From Frankia nepalensis (GTDB taxonomy: Bacteria > Actinomycetota > Actinomycetes > Frankiales > Frankiaceae): a DNA stretch of 33,096 nucleotides. The notes under the pieces were generated by a model. That model was not told the origin of the DNA, did no database searches, and saw only the letters and a program-made list of their open reading frames with translations. Below are positions 7,512 through 16,400 of this stretch, piece by piece; within the stretch, counting starts at the first letter, position 1, and every line of letters starts with the position of its first letter. The stretch lies in the NCBI RefSeq assembly GCF_016786325.1, contig NZ_JADWYU010000104.1, forward strand, positions 1 through 33,096, written 5' to 3'. A program made the position numbers and the translations under genes.

Positions 7512-8119
7512 GCGCGGCATCCATCCCACTGGCATTTCGCGGGGGACCCCAACCGGGCAAGGTCGGCGCGGGCGGCTCCCTGATGGGGGAGTCTCCCTGG
7601 TCTCCTGGCCTGGTTCGACGCCGCCGCCGGTCCCAGGGGGTCGGTTTTCGCGGACCGGCGCCGAGTGCGTTCGGTCACAGCCATCTGGCCGACCCGCGCA
7701 CGGTCGACGTAGAGCATCCAGGTTCCGACGGGCTTCGCCCGCCTGGCCCCGACGACGAGCGTGGCCGCGCCCGCTTCGGCGTCCCGGACGAGCGCGGCGC
7801 GCAGGCCGACCCGTTTCGCCAGGTCCCGCATGGTGCGCGGTCGCGTGGTCGGGCGCGAGGTGCCCCCGCGGGAACGGTGGACACCGGGTGAGCATCGGCC
7901 CTGCCAGGTGGATCCGCTTGGACCCGCTTCCCGGTCCCGGCCGAGCCGAGAGCGGTCGTTCAGCGCCGGCCTCCGCAACGATCTGAGCGTTTGCTCCAAG
8001 ACAGTGCCGTTTGACCCGGACACTTGGCGGAGCTGACGCGACGTTGAGGGGGGCTCGTGTGGCGCAGGTCGTCCGCTGCTGTCCAGGAAAGTGCCCGACG
8101 AACCACGAAGGGCACTGAG
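7512..8119. other. Spacer with a possible decayed minus-strand gene
   Basis: About 600 bp after the sigma gene. On the minus strand, 7831 down to about 7660 reads MRDLAKRVGLRAALVRD and, further on, GTWMLYVDRARVGQMAV with strongly GC-biased third positions, like real coding sequence. There is no ribosome binding site, the upstream part is not in the same frame, and the frame runs without sense into the sigma gene. I read it as a fragment of an unidentified gene. Nothing else is recognised. Confidence 0.3.
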
Positions 8120-8584
8120 ATGCGAGGTCGAGACCGCCACCAGCAACCCGACAGCGCTCCCGAGAGCGCCGACGAACGCACCACTCGGATCCGCCAGAAC
8201 ATCTCTGCCAGCGCCAACGTGGCCGCCGAGGTACTGGTCACGGTCGACTTCGACGAGCTTGGGACGGCGGAACAGATCGCCTACGCGCAGGCATTGGCGA
8301 CCGTGGCCATGGTCGGCCGACTCGACCAGATCATGTGGCAGATGGAGCAGATGGAGCCGTCGCCTCCCAAGGTCACCGAAGATCTCATGGACCGGCTGGA
8401 CCAGATGGCCCAGGAGCTTCGATGGATCCGGGACACGACCGTGGGCCAACGCGCCGAGTCGTCCTCCCGGTGGCGGAACAGTCCCTCGGTGGTCCGCCAG
8501 CCGGGCCCCCGCGACGAGCCCGACCGCGCCGAGGTGTGCCAGACCTGCCTCGCGCCGCACGACCAGCCGGTGCGGGACGGCTGA
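8120..8584 (+). CDS. Hypothetical helical protein
   Basis: 154 residues. I chose the ATG at 8120 because GAAGGG lies 7 nt upstream and third positions become GC-rich from here; a GTG at 8057 in frame is possible. The N-terminus is hydrophilic (MRGRDRHQQPDSAPESADER). The middle is amphipathic helix (SANVAAEVLVTVDFDELGT, then AYAQALATVAMVGRLDQIMWQ) and is followed by a methionine/leucine heptad-like stretch (MDRLDQMAQELRWIRD) that could form a coiled coil. A single CxxC (CQTC) is near the C-terminus. No family recognised; no membrane segment or signal peptide. Confidence 0.6.
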   Translation: MRGRDRHQQPDSAPESADERTTRIRQNISASANVAAEVLVTVDFDELGTAEQIAYAQALATVAMVGRLDQIMWQMEQMEPSPPKVTEDLMDRLDQMAQELRWIRDTTVGQRAESSSRWRNSPSVVRQPGPRDEPDRAEVCQTCLAPHDQPVRDG

Positions 8585-8695
8585 CCGGCGGACCTGTACC
8601 GCGGACCCGCCAGCGAGGCGCGGCGATCTCGCCGCGCCCGCCCGGCGCTTCCGCCCTCCTTCCCTTTCCGGCGACGTCAGGCCCTTCCCGTGGCG

Positions 8696-10108
8696 TCAGG
8701 TGAGTGGCATGACCCGCACGATCCGGACGGACGTGCCGGACGTGCCGACGGCGGGGAAGGCGACGCTGCCGTCGGCGTAGTCCTTGGCCTCGACGTAGGT
8801 GTGGTCCGGCACGGCGATCGTGAACTGGCCGCCCACGGCCCTGCCGGTGTTGGTGTCGTACACCTGGGCGGCGGTCGAGGATCCGGACTTCCAGGTCAGG
8901 AGCATCCTGCCCGCGCCGTAGGCGACCAGGTGTGAGTGCTGGGTCCCGGCAGCGGTGACGACCGTCTGGTCGGACGCGCCGGTGGAGAAGTGCTCCAGCC
9001 GCACCTGGTTTCCGTTGCTCCAGGCAGTCCAGTAGCCCGGGGTAGCGGCCGGCACGATGTTGCCGCCGAACAGGGTCCCGTCACAGACCCCGAGCACGAC
9101 GGTCTGGCGGGTGTCGGGACGGGCGATGCGGCAGTTGTTGTCCGTGGCGCAGACCATCGCGAAGTGGCCGGTCCTGGGGTCCCAGGTGATGTGGGAGTCC
9201 CAGGCGTGGCTGCAGCCCCATTCGAAACTGTCGTGCCCGGAGACCAGGGCGCCGGTGGTGGCGTTGACCACCTGCATCCGGTCACCCTCGTGGATGTCGA
9301 CACAGCCGCCGTTGGCGACGGTGATCGCCGCCTCGAAGTAGGCGGCGTAGTTGGTGCCGTCGTAGGCCAGGGTGCCGTGGTGGTTGTACCACCACACGAA
9401 AATGGCCCCCGGGTCGTAACCGCCGCGGCTGCTGGTCAGGTTGGTGACCTGCCGCTCCCACACCTGCCTGCCGGAGTTGTCGAGGCGAACCATCCACATG
9501 GCCCTGGTCGGGCTGGATGTTCCGCCGCACAGCTTCCCGCCGCCCTGCGGGCCGGGGCGGGTCAGCAGGACCACCACGCCGTCCGCGTCGGCCCTGACGT
9601 CCTGCAGGTCGACCCCGTCCAGGGACGTGGGAGTGCCGACCAGCTGGTCGGCGCAGTCCAGCCTGCCTACGCGGACCTTGGAGTCGGTGCCCAACCAGGC
9701 CAGCCACGACCCTCCGCTCGGCGCCGCGGCGATCGCGGCCGGCAACGGGTCGGTGTCGCCCCGCGGCGCGAAGCTGACCACCTGGGACCCCAGGCTGACC
9801 TCGGTGATCCTCGTTGTCGGCGAGGCGCCCGCCGCCCGCCCACAGCCACCGGGCGCCGGACCGGGCGGGGCCGTGGTTCGTGGAGGCGTCGGGGTCGCCG
9901 CCGGGGCCGTGGTAGGCGGAGGCGTCGGGGTTCCCGTCGGAGTGGCGGACGGCGACGACGGTGTGGTCGGCCGGACCGAAGGCGACGTCGTCGGGGTGCC
10001 CCCCGCGCCGCCTCCGCCACCTGGGAAGCCTGCGGGTACGCAGCCGGCGATCGCGGCGACGGCGACCACCACCAGGGTCGAGTTCCGGGCTGCCCGTTTC
10101 AAGGACAT
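8696..10108 (-). CDS. Secreted lipoprotein with Pro/Thr linker and propeller-like domain
   Basis: 470 residues. The ATG at 10108 follows GGAGGA. Residues 1-23 are a lipoprotein signal (MSLKRAARNSTLVVVAV, then IAGC), so the protein is anchored outside the cell. Residues about 35-90 are a Thr/Pro/Ser/Ala linker typical of wall-spanning stalks. The remaining 380 residues have repeating beta-type units (WLAWLGTDSKVRVGRLDC, GTLAYDGTNYAAYFEA, GHFAMVCATDNNCRIARPD, GRMLLTWKSGSST) and many cysteines that could pair outside the cell. This looks like a beta-propeller; the DxDxNxxR-like signature of PQQ enzymes is not visible. Ligand unknown. A GGAAC-N4-GTTCC palindrome lies 33 bp upstream. Confidence 0.75.
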   Translation of the reverse strand: MSLKRAARNSTLVVVAVAAIAGCVPAGFPGGGGGAGGTPTTSPSVRPTTPSSPSATPTGTPTPPPTTAPAATPTPPRTTAPPGPAPGGCGRAAGASPTTRITEVSLGSQVVSFAPRGDTDPLPAAIAAAPSGGSWLAWLGTDSKVRVGRLDCADQLVGTPTSLDGVDLQDVRADADGVVVLLTRPGPQGGGKLCGGTSSPTRAMWMVRLDNSGRQVWERQVTNLTSSRGGYDPGAIFVWWYNHHGTLAYDGTNYAAYFEAAITVANGGCVDIHEGDRMQVVNATTGALVSGHDSFEWGCSHAWDSHITWDPRTGHFAMVCATDNNCRIARPDTRQTVVLGVCDGTLFGGNIVPAATPGYWTAWSNGNQVRLEHFSTGASDQTVVTAAGTQHSHLVAYGAGRMLLTWKSGSSTAAQVYDTNTGRAVGGQFTIAVPDHTYVEAKDYADGSVAFPAVGTSGTSVRIVRVMPLT

Positions 10109-10140
10109 GCGTCCTCCGTCGAGTCGGGACCCCTCCCGAT

Positions 10141-10154
10141 GGAACAGTCGTTCC
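10141..10154. promoter_or_regulatory. GGAAC-N4-GTTCC palindrome upstream of the lipoprotein
   Basis: GGAACAGTCGTTCC is a perfect 5+5 palindrome 33 bp before the lipoprotein ATG. It resembles the GAAC-N4-GTTC core of actinobacterial and Bacillus LexA (SOS) boxes, although the inner bases deviate. It could be an operator for LexA or another dimeric regulator. Evidence is sequence symmetry and place only. Confidence 0.35.
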
Positions 10155-10403
10155 GCGGCCGCGAGAGGTTGCCGATTCGCCGAGATTTTCCTGTTTGACG
10201 GGCCTCGCGAGTGACGGGCCCCGCGAGCGGCCACGACAGGCGAACAGGTCGACCTGATGGCCGCTGGGGCTACTCCATGGACATCAACCAACGGAGGTGG
10301 CGATCTTCGTTTTGGGCTGCGTGGCTCTCTGCCCCCTGTTTTGAAGAGGAGCCCGCGAAGACCAAGCTGTGCGCGCCCGTCGGCGGTCAGAAGGGTCGGA
10401 CTG

Positions 10404-10940
10404 TCAGAAGGCGGTGTTCGCGAGCCAGGTCGTCCAGTGCTCCCGCTCGCCGGCGACCACCAGCCGGTCGTCATCGCCGGGGATCCGGCGCATCAGCGCG
10501 AGAAACAGGTCCGCCGCGGCACCACGCACCGCGACGTCGCTCGTGCCGTGACCCTGTTCCCAGCCGATCCCGGACGCGCCGCCGCGGATCATCCACTCCC
10601 CCGCGGCGCCGAGGCCCTCGTCGGTGGCATGCAGGTGCATGGTGGCCCCTTCCCGCGGTACCGCGGTGTCGGGCCGTGCGGCGAGCAGGCCGAGCCACTC
10701 CGCGATCCCGTCGGCGGCGAGCGCGGGCTCAATCGGATGATCGACACCCAGCGCGAGCGCGGCGTCGACCCGGTGGACCACCGACTCGTGCAGCAGCCGC
10801 CGGACCCACCAGCGCGCCGGCTGTAGGCCGGTACCCGTCCACACCGGCGCATCCGGGTCGGCGGCGACGGCCTCCAGCGGTAGCCGCGGGCTTTCCTGAA
10901 GCCATCGGCTGGTAGTTCCAAGGCTGTTCGCGTCATGCAT
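10404..10940 (-). pseudogene. 5'-truncated mycothiol-dependent maleylpyruvate isomerase-like gene
   Basis: The frame encodes the C-terminal part of the MDMPI (DinB-like, mycothiol-dependent) family: PDAPVWTGTGLQPARWW, RRLLHESVVHRVDAALALG, MHLHATDEGLGAAGEWM, GTSDVAVRGAAADLFLALMRRI and a WTTWLANTAF end. The N-terminal four-helix part (normally about 90 residues, with the FDRHL and CPGW motifs) is missing. The first possible ATG (10940) has no ribosome binding site and overlaps the end of the DUF488 gene by 8 bp in another frame. The family normally isomerises or modifies small electrophiles using mycothiol; this copy lacks part of the metal-binding bundle and is probably inactive. Truncation probably occurred by deletion joining it to the DUF488 gene. 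Confidence 0.65.
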
Positions 10941-11535
10941 GTCGGGCGGGAAAAAGGTCGTCGTAGACGAGCAGGCCGTCGGGGCGGAGCCGGACGCCTG
11001 CCGTGGGTGTGTGGTCGACGAGACGGCCGTCGGGCATGAGGTGCCGGACGGTCCAGCCGTGGGCGAGGACCGCGACGTCGGCGATGATCCGGCGGTGGCA
11101 GCGCCACCAGACCGACTCGCTGCACAGCACGGTCGTCCGCGCCTGCTCGGCCTCGGCGAGCAGCCGGTCCATCGCGACCAGGAACCGCGGGTCACGGGTG
11201 TAGCCGGCGTACCCGCGGAAGGACGCGTTCCGCCAGATCACATCGGGGGAATCCGGCTTCGGCCGGCGGAAGCCGCCGAGTTCCTGTTCCCAGCGATAAC
11301 CGATTCCGGCCGCCGGTAGCCACTCCACCAGGCAGGCACGGGCGACGTCGGGGTTCCGCCGGCTGCCGGGCACGCTGCGAACGTCCACGACCGTCTGCAC
11401 CCCGGCGCCGCGCAGCAGCGCGGTCAGCGTCTCCCGATCCGCCGTGCCGTGACCGACCGTGAACAGCGCATGACCCTGGCCCGGCCGCTCTCGCGGCGAG
11501 TCCGGTGACGCGTGATCGCGGGGAGAGCCGGTCAT
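10933..11535 (-). CDS. DUF488 family protein
   Basis: 200 residues from ATG at 11535; no clear ribosome binding site precedes it, so a leaderless or internal start is possible. Motifs in order: FTVGHG (25-30), VVDVRSVPGSRRNPD (49-63), GIGYRWEQELGG (77-88), FRGYAGYTRDPRF (106-118) and the CSESVWWRCHR pair of cysteines (C138, C146) with His147. These define the DUF488 family, whose conserved Cys/His and Arg suggest nucleic-acid or thiol chemistry, but whose role is not established. Its end abuts a truncated MDMPI relic. It diverges from the ABC exporter across a 162-bp region with an inverted repeat. Confidence 0.85.
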   Translation of the reverse strand: MTGSPRDHASPDSPRERPGQGHALFTVGHGTADRETLTALLRGAGVQTVVDVRSVPGSRRNPDVARACLVEWLPAAGIGYRWEQELGGFRRPKPDSPDVIWRNASFRGYAGYTRDPRFLVAMDRLLAEAEQARTTVLCSESVWWRCHRRIIADVAVLAHGWTVRHLMPDGRLVDHTPTAGVRLRPDGLLVYDDLFPARHA

Positions 11536-11542
11536 ACCGATG

Positions 11543-11570
11543 GTGTCGCCACCACGCGGTGGCCCGACAC
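11543..11570. promoter_or_regulatory. Inverted repeat in the DUF488/ABC divergent region
   Basis: GCCACC (11548-11553) and GGTGGC (11558-11563) flank ACGC; the symmetry extends outward, with GTGTCG on the left and CGACAC on the right and a two-base bulge. It lies just upstream of the DUF488 start and 130 bp before the ABC gene, so it could be an operator for either. No cognate regulator gene is adjacent. Confidence 0.3.
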
Positions 11571-11697
11571 GTCCAGCCCGCCGACCGCCGACTTCGGGCG
11601 CTACGACGCGAAGGTCCCGCTCGCCGTCAGAACACCCTCTCGGCCCGTGTCAGCGGCGTGGCGGCCGGGTGTCAGGCCCGGTGGCGATGGTGGGCCC

Positions 11698-12636
11698 ATG
11701 ACAAGTCCGGCGATTTCAGTTTCAGGGCTACGCAAGGCGTATGGCGACAAGGTCGTGCTCGACGGCATCGACTTCGAGGTCGCCGCGGGATCGGTTTTCT
11801 CCCTGCTCGGCCCGAACGGGGCGGGCAAGACGACGACGGTGAACGTGCTGACCACGTTGCTGAAGGCCGACGGTGGGACGGTGCGCGTCGCCGGGCACGA
11901 CATCGCGACCGAGGCCAGGGCGGTACGCGCGGCGATCGGGGTCACCGGTCAGTTCGCGGCGGTGGACGAGCTGCTGTCGGGGCAGGAGAACCTGCAACTG
12001 ATGGTGGATCTCCACCGGGTGGGCTCCGGCCAGGGCGGGCGGGTCGTCGCGGAGCTGCTGGAGCGGTTCGACCTGGTGGAGTCGGCGCGGAAGCTGGTGT
12101 CGACCTACTCCGGCGGGATGCGCCGGAAACTGGACCTGGCGATGACGCTCGTCGGCAACCCGCGGATCATCTTCCTGGACGAGCCGACGACGGGGCTGGA
12201 TCCGCGCAGCCGCCGCACGATGTGGGAGATCGTGCGCGGGCTGGTGGCCGATGGTGTGACCGTCTTCCTCACCACCCAGTACCTCGAGGAAGCCGATCAG
12301 CTCGCCGACCGGGTCGCGGTGCTCGACCAGGGCCGCCTGGTCGCCCAGGGCACTCCCGACGACCTCAAGCGCCAGGTCCCCGGCACACACGTCCGGCTCC
12401 GCTTCGCCACCGTCTCCGAGCTCGACGCGGCCGCGCGGCTGTTCACCGGCTCCACGCGCGACGACGAGGCGCTGGCGTTGCGGGTTCCCAGCGATGGCGG
12501 GACGAAGTCGCTGCGGGCCCTGCTGGACAGGCTCGACGAACACTCCCTCGGCGCGGAGGAGTTCTCCGTGCACACGCCCGACCTCGACGACGTCTTCCTC
12601 GCCCTGACGGGCCACGCCACGGAGGCCACCCGATGA
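11698..12636 (+). CDS. ABC exporter ATP-binding protein, DrrA-like
   Basis: 312 residues. ATG at 11698; the ribosome binding site is weak (GGTGGGCCC region). Walker A GPNGAGKT (38-45), Q-loop Gln85 (VTGQFAAVD), signature YSGGM (137-141), Walker B IIFLDEP (157-163). TTQY replaces the switch histidine, which is usual in the daunorubicin-resistance DrrA subfamily. The C-terminal 90 residues end in the DrrA-type LDDVFLALTG motif. It powers a two-gene exporter with the membrane protein that follows (ATGA overlap). DrrA-like exporters typically remove hydrophobic drugs or export lipids or natural products; the substrate here is unknown. Confidence 0.93.
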   Translation: MTSPAISVSGLRKAYGDKVVLDGIDFEVAAGSVFSLLGPNGAGKTTTVNVLTTLLKADGGTVRVAGHDIATEARAVRAAIGVTGQFAAVDELLSGQENLQLMVDLHRVGSGQGGRVVAELLERFDLVESARKLVSTYSGGMRRKLDLAMTLVGNPRIIFLDEPTTGLDPRSRRTMWEIVRGLVADGVTVFLTTQYLEEADQLADRVAVLDQGRLVAQGTPDDLKRQVPGTHVRLRFATVSELDAAARLFTGSTRDDEALALRVPSDGGTKSLRALLDRLDEHSLGAEEFSVHTPDLDDVFLALTGHATEATR

Positions 12637-13382
12637 GCACCAAGTCCCCTTCGCTGGTCATGCTGCGCCGCAACTTCAAGCACATCGCCCGGAATCCGAC
12701 GTCGGTTTTCAATGCCGTCCTGATGCCGGTCGTACTCATGTTGATGTTCGTGTACGTGTTCGGGGACGCTTTCGACGTCGGCGTCGACTACGTCGACTAC
12801 GTGACGCCGGGACTGATGCTGCTGGCCGTCTGCTACGGGCTGGGGGCCACCGCGACGGCGGTGAACTCCGACATGACCAAGGGAATCATCAACCGGTTCA
12901 AGGTCATGGACGTCTCCCGCGGCGCGGTGTTGACCGGTCACGTCGTCGCCAGCGTGCTGACCAACCTGATCGCCATCGCGGCCCTCGTCGGGGTCGCCTT
13001 CCTGCTGGGATTCAACCCGGCGGCGGGGCTGCTCGACTGGCTCGGCGTGATCGGCGTCGTCGTGCTGCTCGGTTTCGCGGCCGGCTGGCTCACGGTCGCC
13101 CTGGGACTGGCGGCGAAGTCTCCGGAAACGGCGGGTATCGCCGCCGTTCCCCTGGTCATGCTGCCGTTCTTCAGCAGCGCGATCGTGCCGGCGGAGAAGA
13201 TGGGGCCGGGCATCCGGCAGTTCGCCGAGTACCAGCCCTTCACGCCGGTCATCGAAACCGTGCGCGGGCTGCTCGACAGCGCTCCGTCCTCCGGCGACGC
13301 GATCGCCGCGGTCGCCTGGTGCGTCGGCATCGCTCTCGTCGGGTACCTGTGGGCGCGGTCCACGTTCACGAAGCGAGCGTGA
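12633..13382 (+). CDS. ABC-2 type permease, DrrB-like
   Basis: 249 residues. The ATG at 12633 overlaps the stop of the ATPase gene (ATGA). N-terminus MSTKSPSLVMLRRNFKHIARNP is cytoplasmic. About six transmembrane segments follow: VFNAVLMPVVLMLMFVYVFG, the TPGLMLLAVCYGLG segment, VVASVLTNLIAIAALVGVAF, LGVIGVVVLLGFAAGWLTV, AAVPLVMLPFFSSAIVP and a last helix near residues 225-243. The segment FFSSAIVPAEKM before YQPFTPVIETVRGLL matches ABC-2 permeases of the DrrB type. Together with the ATPase it forms a homodimeric half-exporter in the cytoplasmic membrane. Confidence 0.92.
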   Translation: MSTKSPSLVMLRRNFKHIARNPTSVFNAVLMPVVLMLMFVYVFGDAFDVGVDYVDYVTPGLMLLAVCYGLGATATAVNSDMTKGIINRFKVMDVSRGAVLTGHVVASVLTNLIAIAALVGVAFLLGFNPAAGLLDWLGVIGVVVLLGFAAGWLTVALGLAAKSPETAGIAAVPLVMLPFFSSAIVPAEKMGPGIRQFAEYQPFTPVIETVRGLLDSAPSSGDAIAAVAWCVGIALVGYLWARSTFTKRA

Positions 13383-13443
13383 CCTCGACCAGCTCGGGCC
13401 AGCTCGTCCGCGTACCCTCCCGCGTCACCTCGGCGAACCGTGC

Positions 13444-16400
13444 TTAGCCGAGGTGTCGCCGCGCGTCCCGCTCGATCCTGGCCGCGTCCGGGTGGGAGCG
13501 GTCCGGCAGTCCGCGTACGCCGACGCTGGCCGCGAGCAACCGCGCCGCCTGGTCGTACTGGTCGAGGCGGACCGCCAGGTCCGCGACCCCGATGAGTATC
13601 TGGGCGATCAGGGGCGCGTATCCCACCTCGGACGCCGCCTGCCAGGCGGCGACGCGGTGGGTGCGGGCCTCACGGAGATCGTCGGCCAGGTAGCCGAGCA
13701 CGTCATGAATCCCCGCGCGGATGTTCGCCTGCTCCGCGTCGTCGCCCAGGAAGGTGGTCGCGACGCCGAGCTGATGGCGGGCCTCCCCGGCGTTGCCGGC
13801 CCAACGAGCGAGCTCCGCCTTGGCGAGCGCCAGCTCGACCAGTGCGTACGGCCAGGTGACCCCTTCGGCGTTCCGTTCGGCCTCGGCGATGGCGGCCGCG
13901 CTGGCGTCGCCATCGCCGTGCAGCCAGTACAGGAGGGCCTGTTGGGTCCGCAGCAGGATGACGTCCTCGATGGCGCCGACCTCGGTGATGGCCGCGATCG
14001 CCTGTTCATAGTGCGCGCACGCGCCGGCGAACTCGCCGCGCGTGGCGAGTTCGCCGGCCAGCTCGGACAGGGCGGTGGAAATCCCGAATCGTTCGCCGAG
14101 CGCCTGGAACTCGCCGAGTGCCCGCTCCAGATGCGTCTGGGCGTCCTGCGCGCCCTGGCCAGTCACGATCCGCATCTTGCCGAGGTGCAGCCGGGCCAGT
14201 GCGCGTACCCAGGGGTCTTCGCTGGCCAGCAACGGCTCGAACGCGGACACCGCGGCGTCCGGCGCCCGCAGCAGGCGTTCCATCGGGGCGACCAGTTCCA
14301 GCAGCGGGTTGTGGTGCTGACACTGCTGGCTGAACCGGTACGCCTTGTGGATCCATTCCGCGCCCTGCCGTTCGGCGCCCCGCCCCGAGGTCACGAAGAG
14401 CACCACCAGCGCGTACGTCATCGCCCGGACGTCGTCGGTCACCTCGCCGGGGAGCTCGGTGGCCGCGATCATCAGCTCGATGCCCTCGGCGCGGCGCCCG
14501 CCGAGCCACCAGTACCAGCCGGCCGCCGCCGCGAGCCGCATCGCCGCCTGCGCGTCGCCGGCCGCGATCGCCCCCCGCATCGCGGCACTGATGTCGTCGT
14601 GCTCGGCCTCGAGCGTGGCGAGCCAGGCCAGTTGCTCGGCGCGGCGCAGGTGTGGCTCCGCGGTCTCGGCGAGCTCGGTGAAGTAGGCGAGATGCGCCTG
14701 GCGAGCCAGGTCTGACTCCCCCGCTTCGGCGAGCCGGTCCGCGGCGTACTCCCTGATCGTGCCGAGCATCCGATAACGCGGCGCGCCAGCGCCCCCGGTG
14801 ACCAGCAGGGACTTCTCGGCCAGCGAGCTGAGCAGCTCGAGCACCTCGTCGGGCTCGACCGCGTCGCCGGCGCAGACCCGCTCGGCCGCCTCCAGGCTTC
14901 CCCCGCCCGAGAAGACCGACAGCCTGCGCAGCACCATCCGCTCGGCCTCGGTCAGCAGCTCCCAGCTCCAGTCGACCACCGCGCGCAGCGTCCTGTGCCG
15001 CGGCAGCGCGGTCCGGCTACCGCTGGTCAGCAGGCGGAACCGGTCGTCGAGCCGGTGGGCGAGCTGATCGATGGACATCGTGCGCAACCGGGCCGCCGCC
15101 AGCTCGATCGCCAGTGGCATCCCGTCCAGGGCCCGGCAGACGCGCGCCATCGTCGCCAGCGTGTCGGCGTCGGCCGCGAGATCCCGGCGCACCGCCCCGG
15201 CCCGGTCGCGCAGCAACTGGACGGCGGGCGCGGACTCGATCTCGTCCGGGCCCGCGTCCCCCGCCGGCAGGGCCAGCGGCTCGACCGACCACAGCGCCTC
15301 CCCGGTGATGCCGAGGGGTTCCCGGCTCGTCGCCAGGATCCGCAGCCGCCGGCACTCCCCGAGCACCCGGTCGACGAACACCGCCGCCGGCTCGATCACA
15401 TGCTCGCAGTTGTCCAGGATCAGCAGCGCCTCCCGCTCGCGGATCGCGGCGATGAGGCGGTCCGTCAGCTCCGCGTTCGGGGCCCCGCCGAGCAGGGCGT
15501 CGCGCAGGCCGAGCCCGGCGAGCGCCGCCTGCGCCACGTCGCCGTCCGCGCCGATCGCGGCGAGCTCCACCAGCCAGGCCCCGTCCGGCAGCTCGCCGAG
15601 CAGCGTGCGCGCGGTCTCCGTGGCCAGCCTCGTCTTCCCCGCGCCGCCCGGCCCGATCACCGTGGTGAGCCGGTGCCCGGCGATGAGCTCGCGGACGGCG
15701 GCGACCTCGGCGCCCCTGCCGACGAAGGTGGTCAGCTCGGCCCGCAGGTTGGTCGCGCGGCGCTCCTCCCGGCCCAGCTCACCGCGGTCCGGTTCGCCGC
15801 GGCCCGGTTCGCCGCGGCCCAGCTCACCGCGGCCCAGCTCACCGCGCAGCAGCGCGACGTGCAGCGCGGCCAGCTCCGGCGACGGGTCGACGCCCAGCGC
15901 GTCCGCCAGTGCCTCCCGCGCGCGCTGGTACACCAGCAGGGCCTCGCTGCCACGACCGGCCGCGACGAGGGCGCGCATCAGCGCGGCGCCGAGCCGTTCC
16001 CGCACCGGGTGCGCGGCCACCAGGTCGGTCAGCTCCGTGACCAGCCGTGCGCCCCGGCCGAGGGTGACCTCCGCGTCGGCCCACTCCTCCGTGGCGGTCA
16101 GGCGCAAACCCTCGAGCCGGACGGCCGCCGCGTCGAACGCGGCGCTGTCCTCCAGGCCGACGTCCCGCATGGCCGCGCCGCGCCACAGCTCCAGGGCCTC
16201 GCGCAGCAGCCGCGCCCGCGTGGAGCCGTCGTCGCGGGCCTGGCCCGCGGCGACGAGGCGTTCGAACCGCGCGGCGTCGACGGCGTCGGGCTGGACCGCC
16301 AGCCGGTAGCCGTCCGTGTGCCCCTCGACCGCCCCGTCCGGCAGCACCTTGCGCAGCCGGGAGACCAGGCGCTGCAGGGCGTTCGCCGCGTCGGCCGGCG

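Noticed and set aside
8936-10198. Long plus-strand frame opposite the Pro/Thr-linker lipoprotein
   Set aside because: Valine/glycine-rich mirror of the real gene with no start signal or family pattern.
11512-11697. Longer start for the ABC ATPase
   Set aside because: The added 62 residues match nothing in the DrrA family, which begins close to the ATG at 11698.
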